NCBI RefSeq assembly: GCF_009830125.1 | Contig: NZ_WUPT01000001.1 | Coordinates: forward strand, 558,001-622,000 | Reading direction: 5' to 3' | DNA from: Kangsaoukella pontilimi | GTDB taxonomy: Bacteria; Pseudomonadota; Alphaproteobacteria; Rhodobacterales; Rhodobacteraceae | DNA: 64,000 nt | Part shown: piece after piece, positions 59,187 through 64,000 of the stretch | How the letters are laid out: each line of letters begins with the position of its first letter | Position numbering within the stretch: position 1 is the stretch's first letter | The notes under the pieces: generated by a model | The model's database searches: none | Seen by the model: only the letters and a program-made list of their open reading frames with translations | Told to the model about the DNA's origin: nothing | Position numbers and translations under genes: made by a program

Positions 59187-59780
59187 TTAAGCGGCCACCG
59201 CCTCTTCTCTCTGATTGGAAAGCCAGCGTTGCGCGGCCTCCGCAACACGACGGCCGAGGTATTCAGCGGTTTCCAGGTCTGAGCCAGCTGGGGCCACTTC
59301 CGGCGGAACGTCCGCATCCGCCTGGGACATCGCTCCCAAGAAACTACCGAGGCGATTCAGATCTGCTGGCGACCCTGCGCTCGTGTGGTTCCCCGGAGGC
59401 AACCCCAGCCCTACCCAAATCATGCCATGCTGCATGGCGAAGTGATTGATCTGCTGCAGGGTCGCTAATTTGTCCCCACTCATGCCTGCCGAGTTCGTGA
59501 AGCCCGCGGCTAGTTTGTTCGACCAACGGCCTTCGAGCCACCGACCCGACGTTGCATCGAGGAACGCTTTGAACTGCGCCGATGCGCTGCCGAAATAGGT
59601 TGGTGAGCCAAAGATGATCGCGTCGGCTGCGTCGATCACGTCCCAGTTCTGCTCATACTCTTCGACCGAAATCAGAGCCACATCCGTCCAGTCGACTTCG
59701 CTCGCACCACGCCGAACCGCTTCGGCTTGGACTGCGGTGTGGCCGTAACCACTGTGGTAGACAATTGCTATCTTCACCAT
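59187..59780 (-). CDS. WrbA-like flavodoxin-fold NAD(P)H oxidoreductase
   Basis: Encodes 197 residues from the ATG preceded by GGAGA at short spacing; a frame continues far upstream through the LysR promoter and is rejected. The FMN-binding loop is VYHSGYGHTAVQAEAVRRGA; DAIIFGSPTYFGSASAQFKA (the second FMN loop) and AAGFTNSAGMSGDKLATLQQ follow, as in WrbA/NADPH-dependent FMN reductases. It would reduce quinones or act as an electron donor. It diverges from the LysR gene, and the 44-bp element in between suggests LysR control. Confidence 0.85.
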   Translation of the reverse strand: MVKIAIVYHSGYGHTAVQAEAVRRGASEVDWTDVALISVEEYEQNWDVIDAADAIIFGSPTYFGSASAQFKAFLDATSGRWLEGRWSNKLAAGFTNSAGMSGDKLATLQQINHFAMQHGMIWVGLGLPPGNHTSAGSPADLNRLGSFLGAMSQADADVPPEVAPAGSDLETAEYLGRRVAEAAQRWLSNQREEAVAA

Positions 59781-59916
59781 TGCATTCTCCATTTGTTTTG
59801 AGCCGGTCTTGCTGGCCGGTTCGCCGTTACTTGCGACATCTACGACTTGGAGTAGAGCCATAGCGCGCACTCCGATTTGATGTCTGGTTGGGGCATACCG
59901 AGGAAAAGCGCCAATT

Positions 59917-59960
59917 GATAATATCGAGTTTTCATGATTACGATCTTCAAAGAAGATCAT
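59917..59960. promoter_or_regulatory. 44-bp LysR-associated element, copy A
   Basis: The element begins GATAATATCGAGTTTTCATG. It is repeated in inverted orientation at 61029-61072 with 39 of 44 bases identical (29 of the first 30). Within it GATCTTC-AAA-GAAGATC (59942-59958) is a perfect dyad. It lies in the gap between the WrbA-like and LysR genes and overlaps an early in-frame ATG of lysR (59934), which argues for the later start at 59973. Confidence 0.8.
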
Positions 59961-59972
59961 CTGAGGTGCCAT

Positions 59973-60854
59973 ATGACATTGGATCAACTCGTCGTCCTCG
60001 ACGCGATCGTCGCCTCCGGAACCTTCCGCGGGGCAGCTGATCGACTGAACAAGGCGCAATCCGCCGTCAGCCATCAAATAAAGAAGCTTGAGGACGAGTT
60101 GGGGTTCGATCTTTTCTTGCGCGATGCCTACAGACCAAGGCTGTCACCAGAAGGCGAAGTCTTCTTCCGAGAAGCGACGCGGGTTCTTGGGCAGGTGCGT
60201 GGATTGAAGAATGTGGCCGCAGGTCTCCGAAGCGAGCAGGAGCCGATGATTTCGATTGCGATCACAGCAACAATGTCGCTCGATCCGATCCTCGATATTC
60301 TGGGTGAGGTCGGACGAGCCTATCCTGGAACGCATATCAAGCTGGCAACCGAAATGATGGGAGGTCCGCTGGCGCGTCTGATGAGCGGTGATGCGGACGT
60401 GGCTATTGCGGGGCTTGATGGCGTTCCGATCGACGAAGTTGAGACGCTCCCGGTTGGCACGATTTCGATCCGACCCGTCGCCAGTCCTAGATTTCCAGCG
60501 GCCGACCGGTCAGGGGTCAAATCGCGTCGCGAGATGCAGAGCTACACGCAAATCATTGTATCTGGAACGGGCGGCAAGGAATACGACCAGAGCCGCGATC
60601 TGCTGTCTGGCGGGCAGCGTTGGACAGTCTCCGACTTTCAGGCCAAGAAGGCGATCATCAAGGCAGGCCTCGGCTGGGGTGGAATTCCGGAGCACCTGAT
60701 GGCCGAGGAATTGGCGAAAGGCGAACTCGTGCCCTTGGCAGTGGAGGGCTATCCTCCGCGTCATACCGAAGTATTTGCGATTAGGCGCCGGGACCGCCCT
60801 ATGGGAAAGGTCATGTCGAGCATGTGGGAAAAGTTGGCGGAAAAAGCACTCTAA
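59973..60854 (+). CDS. LysR-family regulator of the tautomerase/WrbA island
   Basis: Encodes 293 residues from the ATG of TLDQLVVLDAIVASGTFRGA, preceded by GAGG at 6 bases. The winged HTH reads ADRLNKAQSAVSHQIKKLED, ELGFDLFLRDAYRPRLSPEG. An effector domain follows (SIAITATMSLDPILDILGEV, GDADVAIAGLDGVPIDEVET). It is placed between its likely targets: the divergent WrbA-like gene and, 270 bp after its own stop, the small-protein/lumazine-binding-like/tautomerase operon. Both have a copy of the 44-bp element upstream in the same orientation relative to the target. Confidence 0.88.
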   Translation: MTLDQLVVLDAIVASGTFRGAADRLNKAQSAVSHQIKKLEDELGFDLFLRDAYRPRLSPEGEVFFREATRVLGQVRGLKNVAAGLRSEQEPMISIAITATMSLDPILDILGEVGRAYPGTHIKLATEMMGGPLARLMSGDADVAIAGLDGVPIDEVETLPVGTISIRPVASPRFPAADRSGVKSRREMQSYTQIIVSGTGGKEYDQSRDLLSGGQRWTVSDFQAKKAIIKAGLGWGGIPEHLMAEELAKGELVPLAVEGYPPRHTEVFAIRRRDRPMGKVMSSMWEKLAEKAL

Positions 60855-61028
60855 GGTGCGAAGCCGATGTAGTCGTGCATCGTCTTTTGAAATGACCAGA
60901 TGGGGTTGTCGTCGACGACGGTCGGTTTGTAACCACTCGGGCAAAGTGACAGCGGTTTGTTCGCCTTTGGTTTCGAAAACCGACTTGGCACTTGCTTGAT
61001 GATGCTTTGTAGGCATGACGTCGCCCAT

Positions 61029-61072
61029 ATGATCTTTTTATGAGATCGTAATCGTGAAAACTCGATATTATC
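61029..61072. promoter_or_regulatory. 44-bp LysR-associated element, copy B
   Basis: The inverted counterpart of the element at 59917-59960; the best-conserved part is 61043-61072 (AGATCGTAATCGTGAAAACT onward). It ends 53 bp before the ATG at 61126 and overlaps an earlier GTG (61054), which is therefore an unlikely start for the small gene downstream. Confidence 0.8.
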
Positions 61073-61125
61073 TTTTGACAGTCTCTGTTGCTAACTCCGG
61101 GCGAGTCAACAAAACGGAGCGTCTT

Positions 61126-61314
61126 ATGAGACACTATTCCAAATTCTGGCTTCGTCGCTTCGCCGCGTTCGGGCGAGACACTGAAACGGAGCGCCTAATC
61201 AAACTCTATTCCAGATCCTGGGTTCGTAACCTTGGCGATGCGAGCACGCCGGGCGATCGCAAGGCTCGGCCCATAGCGACGGCTACCTTTGGGACAGGAG
61301 GCGTTGAAGGATGA
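61126..61314 (+). CDS. small basic protein made of a duplicated motif
   Basis: Encodes 62 residues from the ATG preceded by GGAG (7-base gap). The same frame can be extended to a GTG at 61054, but that codon lies inside the LysR element. A motif is duplicated: TERLMRHYSKFWLRR (partly upstream of the ATG) and TERLIKLYSRSWVRN. At the DNA level 61114-61155 and 61186-61227 match at 34 of 42 positions with a 72-bp period. Its stop overlaps the next gene's start (ATGA). No known family; amphipathic, Arg/Trp-rich helices. Confidence 0.5.
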   Translation: MRHYSKFWLRRFAAFGRDTETERLIKLYSRSWVRNLGDASTPGDRKARPIATATFGTGGVEG

Positions 61315-61691
61315 ACGGATCGCATGAAACCGAAATCCGGGAGCTCATGAAGTCTTATTTCGACGGTCTCTATCATTCGAGCAGCGACATCTTGCGGACC
61401 GTTTTCCACCCGGACCTCGCTTATGTAAACGGGACAACTGGCAACTACGAGCATTTGGATTTCGAAGAATACATGGCTCGAATTGATGCGCGGACGCCCC
61501 CGGCATCACGCGGCGACGTCAGAGAAGAGATAATCGAAAGGATAGCCTTCAAGGGCGATCGCATCGGCATCGTCGAGGCACGCATGACTATGATGGGCCG
61601 GAACTATCAAGACCTGCTCACGATCATCAATACGGATGACGGCTGGCGCGTGCTCACCAAAGTCTTCTCGTTTGTGGAAAGAAAGGCCTGA
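61311..61691 (+). CDS. lumazine-binding-like / NTF2-fold protein
   Basis: Encodes 126 residues. The pattern EIRELMKSYFDGLYHSSSDI, LRTVFHPDLAYVNGTTGNYE, RIGIVEARMTMMGRNYQDLL and DDGWRVLTKVFSFVERK matches the putative lumazine-binding (SnoaL-like) family, cone-shaped proteins of the NTF2 fold. The family name does not prove lumazine binding. It overlaps the small repeat gene by 4 bp and is followed by the tautomerase after 4 bp, so the three are one operon. Confidence 0.8.
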   Translation: MNGSHETEIRELMKSYFDGLYHSSSDILRTVFHPDLAYVNGTTGNYEHLDFEEYMARIDARTPPASRGDVREEIIERIAFKGDRIGIVEARMTMMGRNYQDLLTIINTDDGWRVLTKVFSFVERKA

Positions 61692-61695
61692 ACGA

Positions 61696-61917
61696 ATGCC
61701 CTACGTAAATATCAAGGTAACCCAGGAAGGCGGTCCCAATGGTACGGGCCCCTCGACGGAAGAAAAGCAGCAACTCGTCGCAGGCGTGACGGACCTTTTG
61801 TTCAGAGTGTTGGGCAAGAAACCCGCCACGACCTTCGTAGTCATCGACGAAGTCCCGCTGCAAAACTGGGGCATTGAGGGGCGGCAGGTCAGCACAATTC
61901 GCGCCGAGCAGAGCTGA
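61696..61917 (+). CDS. 4-oxalocrotonate-tautomerase-family enzyme
   Basis: Encodes 73 residues. The start MPYVNIKVTQEGG leaves Pro as the N-terminal residue after Met removal, the catalytic base of the superfamily. EEKQQLVAGVTDLLFRVLGK, then TTFVVIDEVPLQNWGIEGRQ complete the beta-alpha-beta fold. It tautomerises keto-enol acids or related electrophiles. A dead copy of it lies at 58953. It is the last gene of the LysR-linked operon; the DMT gene follows after 72 bp. Confidence 0.92.
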   Translation: MPYVNIKVTQEGGPNGTGPSTEEKQQLVAGVTDLLFRVLGKKPATTFVVIDEVPLQNWGIEGRQVSTIRAEQS

Positions 61918-61989
61918 CCTCCCGGGTCCTACGCAATCATCCAAGGGCTTTGGCGCGCTTGTAGCGCTTAGGCGAGAAGGGCGCGTCCG

Positions 61990-62973
61990 ATGTCAGGAAT
62001 TCGCTGGTACACTGCGAGGCTTGCGGCCAAGCCGAACGCTGCCGTCTTGGCGCGTCGTGCCGATCGGGCGGTCGTGGGGAGTCAGACGTTCGGCGAAAGA
62101 TCCTCGTCACTGGCGGGTTACGCTTGGATGTCGCTTGCTGTCCTGATCTGGGCGAGTTGGCTGGTTCTAACCTCTTCGGGGCGCACGACGACTCTTGCGG
62201 TCATCGATCTCGCCGGTTTTCGCGCCATAATCCCGACGGTGGTGCTGGCACCATTGCTTTGGCACCACCGTCGCACCATCGCCCAATTAGGCGCAGCACG
62301 ATGCTTGTTGCTGTCTGCCTACGGGGCGCCATTCTCCTTGCTTGTGGGCCATGGATTGAGCATAGCGCCGGTGGCCCACGCAGGTGCAGTGGTTCCTGGC
62401 TTGATGCCTGTCTTCGCCGTTGCTCTGGCCTATGTTTTTCTGGGTGAGCGGCTGAGCAGAGGCAGTTTCCTCGCCCTCACGCTCATCCTTTCCAGCGCAG
62501 CGGCGATTCTTCTTCGCGGCGCGGACGAGTTGGCAGTGCATGATATGAGACTTGGACACCTTCTCTTTTTGTTGGGGGCGCTCTGCTGGGCGTGTTTCGC
62601 CGTAACAATTCGAGCGTTCGAAATCCCTGCGTTCCTGGGGACTGCCTTAGTGGGCGCTGTATCGATAATTTGGCTGTTGCCGCTTTGGATAGTGTCCGAT
62701 CTATCCAATATTGCCGAGACGCATTGGACCGACATTGCCTTTCAGGCGCTCTTTCAAGGCATCATTTCGGGCTTGATTTCCATTTACGCTTTCGGCCGGG
62801 CGCTTCGGCTCATTGGTGGGCAGGCGCCCGTCCTGTCGGCCCTGACACCAGGCGTCGCGGCCATACTTGCTGTTCCGGCCCTTGGCCAAGTTCCGCAATT
62901 GCCGGATGCCCTTGCCCTTGGGGGCGTCGTGATAGGGTTGGTTATTTTGAACATCGGCCTGAAGCTTCCGTGA
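61990..62973 (+). CDS. EamA/DMT-superfamily transporter
   Basis: Encodes 327 residues. A cytoplasmic N-terminus of about 40 residues precedes ten predicted helices, e.g. YAWMSLAVLIWASWLVLTSS, AGAVVPGLMPVFAVALAYVF, LGERLSRGSFLALTLILSSA (typical LGE motif between helices 4 and 5 of the first EamA unit) and LALGGVVIGLVILNIGLKLP. Such proteins export metabolites; the substrate is unknown. It may belong to the same transcript as the tautomerase. A later Met (WMSLAVLIW) is an alternative start without the N-terminal extension. Confidence 0.82.
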   Translation: MSGIRWYTARLAAKPNAAVLARRADRAVVGSQTFGERSSSLAGYAWMSLAVLIWASWLVLTSSGRTTTLAVIDLAGFRAIIPTVVLAPLLWHHRRTIAQLGAARCLLLSAYGAPFSLLVGHGLSIAPVAHAGAVVPGLMPVFAVALAYVFLGERLSRGSFLALTLILSSAAAILLRGADELAVHDMRLGHLLFLLGALCWACFAVTIRAFEIPAFLGTALVGAVSIIWLLPLWIVSDLSNIAETHWTDIAFQALFQGIISGLISIYAFGRALRLIGGQAPVLSALTPGVAAILAVPALGQVPQLPDALALGGVVIGLVILNIGLKLP

Positions 62974-63039
62974 ACAGCAGAGGTGGTTCGGTTTGTTTTG
63001 ACAGTTTCGAGCCGTTTCTTAAGTGGATTTCCCGCTCGA

Positions 63040-63195
63040 TTATGCCGCCACCGGGATTGGTGACGACGGGTGGATGTATGCCTGATCGGGCGTTTGCCCG
63101 TCCAGCGATGAATGCGGTCTGCGTGTGTTGTAGAACTCCAGATACCTTCGCAGGGTTTCACGGGCGACCGTTACGCTGTCAAAGGCGCGCAGGTA
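63040..63195 (-). pseudogene. C-terminal fragment of an IS3-family transposase
   Basis: The frame YLRAFDSVTVARETLRRYLE, FYNTRRPHSSLDGQTPDQAY is the well-known end of the IS3/IS2-type DDE integrase (the -FYNTRRPH-LG/D- block). No catalytic DDE core or upstream orfA remains, and the N-terminal residues of the open frame are unrelated. A relic of an insertion sequence next to the tRNA gene. Confidence 0.8.
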
Positions 63196-63301
63196 CCCGG
63201 ACAGTTCTGCGAGGGTCATTTGGCCTTGTTCTGAGGCAGCGGCCAACGGAAGTAAAATATGCCGTGGCGTGAAGTGCTAAGATACGCAGGTAGCTTCATT
63301 G

Positions 63302-63324
63302 TGTGTCACACCTATGTGTCACAC
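63302..63324. repeat. TGTGTCACAC direct repeat
   Basis: TGTGTCACAC occurs at 63302-63311 and 63315-63324, separated by three bases (CTA). Each half is close to a palindrome. It lies 40 bp from the 3' end of tRNA-Ala, where integrases commonly attach, and may be a remnant of a mobile element end or a regulator site. Confidence 0.4.
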
Positions 63325-63362
63325 TGTTCTAGTATCTAGCTAAACTATTGAACTGTAGGTGA

Positions 63363-63438
<76 letters not shown>

Positions 63439-63512
63439 ATCCGGGTGCGGGCAGTTTCTGCCTGCCCGCGTGGGTTACTCAAACCCGACTTCGCCCGCAA
63501 GCGAAAAATCCG

Positions 63513-63842
63513 TCAGTCGTCGTCATCCGAGCTGACATCGGCGATGTCGTCGAGCGACACGTCATCGCTGTCGTCGTCATCGTCCAGAACGTCATCACCG
63601 AGATCGACATCGGTGTCGTCATCGTCGTCGTCGAGGATGACATCATCGTCATCGACCAGGTCTTCTTCTTTCTTGGACCGGGCGTCGGCCTTGTCGGCGA
63701 CCATGGTGCGCGTGGCCTTACCTGTGTCCAGATTGACCACTTCGCCCGTATACGGGCTGACCACAGGGTTCTTGTTCATGTCGTAGAAGCGCTTACCGGT
63801 CGTCGGGCAGATGCGTTTCGTACCCCATTCTTCCTTGGGCAT
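63513..63842 (-). CDS. TIGR02300-family (FYDLN) acidic protein
   Basis: Encodes 109 residues from the ATG of PKEEWGTKRICPTTGKRFYD. The N-terminal PKEEWGTKRICPTTGKRFYDMN and VVSPYTGEVV define the FYDLN_acid family (TIGR02300), small proteins conserved in alphaproteobacteria. The C-terminal half is a run of Asp-rich repeats (DDDDVILDDDDDD and so on), strongly acidic and probably disordered. Function unknown. It lies next to tRNA-Ala in the same orientation. Confidence 0.9.
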   Translation of the reverse strand: MPKEEWGTKRICPTTGKRFYDMNKNPVVSPYTGEVVNLDTGKATRTMVADKADARSKKEEDLVDDDDVILDDDDDDTDVDLGDDVLDDDDDSDDVSLDDIADVSSDDDD

Positions 63843-63991
63843 GGGTTTCCCTTTTTGTCTAAAACCTATCAGGATTGTCGCGCCACCTGCCATAAAGGTC
63901 TGACACTGTCAAAGCCTTTCGCGGCAGGGCTTGCGAACGCGCGCCCCGGCGGTATCGTGAGCCCCGAGGCAGCAGGACGAGAGGCAGGCAT

Positions 63992-64000
63992 ATGGGGCGG
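63992..64000 (+). CDS. possible start of a gene running off the window
   Basis: ATGGGGCGG is preceded by GAGAGGCAGGCAT. The TIGR02300 gene diverges from it. In many Rhodobacteraceae aroA lies upstream of this family, so an aroA start is possible, but only three codons are visible and the call is a guess. Confidence 0.2.

Noticed and set aside
63562-63700. Repetitive GTC/ATC-rich DNA considered as a tandem repeat or CRISPR-like array
   Set aside because: It is simply the coding DNA for the Asp-rich tail of the TIGR02300 protein; no regular spacer structure.

Overview
The window looks like a piece of an alphaproteobacterial chromosome, most likely from the Roseobacter group / Rhodobacteraceae. 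The evidence is high G+C with GC-rich codon use, tightly packed operons with ATGA-type overlaps, TRAP transporters, a FAD-fused SelD, a PuuD-type urate hydroxylase with a C-terminal cytochrome, and the CTCC...GGAGTATTT intergenic element that I associate with this family. All assignments come from reading protein and DNA motifs; no database search was run. Layout: 0-1.6 kb holds two small orphan genes and a cluster of short repeats. 1.6-4.9 kb is a decayed integrative element, all on the minus strand: a P4-type tyrosine integrase broken by one in-frame amber codon, an AlpA-like regulator and several small element proteins. 5-16.5 kb is core-like: a secreted lipase-like hydrolase, a renalase-like flavoprotein, the convergent selenium pair mnmH/selD, an AttEFGH-like ABC/FtsX/lipocalin operon, a MauG-type dihaem peroxidase and a Sel1-repeat protein. 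16.6-28.4 kb is the most interesting block. A leftward operon encodes an FMNH2-dependent monooxygenase, an aldo-keto reductase, a flavin reductase and a complete TRAP transporter. A rightward unit diverges from it and encodes a GntR regulator, a Gfo/Idh/MocA enzyme, a Rieske oxygenase, a small protein and a DMGDH-like flavoprotein. The leftward set matches the sulfoquinovose monooxygenase (sulfo-SMO) pathway SmoA/B/C, here with a TRAP importer. The Gfo/Idh protein is a candidate for the NAD-dependent sulfoquinovosidase family. 28.6-42.3 kb contains a chemoreceptor with a partner periplasmic Cache protein, tsaA/trmO, a tungstate ABC transporter with a HTH-PBP regulator, puuD, and a TetR-controlled RND efflux pair. 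42.3-57.2 kb is a myo-inositol regulon. It comprises a sugar ABC transporter, two divergent IolB proteins, iolE, several Gfo/Idh dehydrogenases, iolD-iolC-iolB-iolJ-iolG and a PhyH dioxygenase. A LacI-family regulator lies within it, and near-identical palindromic operators (core TGCAACCGGTTGCA) sit in the two divergent promoter regions. 57.5-63.3 kb is an accessory island ending at the 3' end of tRNA-Ala(GGC). It contains a TauE exporter, a dead tautomerase copy, and a LysR regulator with two 44-bp inverted copies of a shared element in front of a WrbA-like gene and a small-protein/lumazine-binding-like/tautomerase operon. The window ends with tRNA-Ala and a TIGR02300 (FYDLN) acidic protein.
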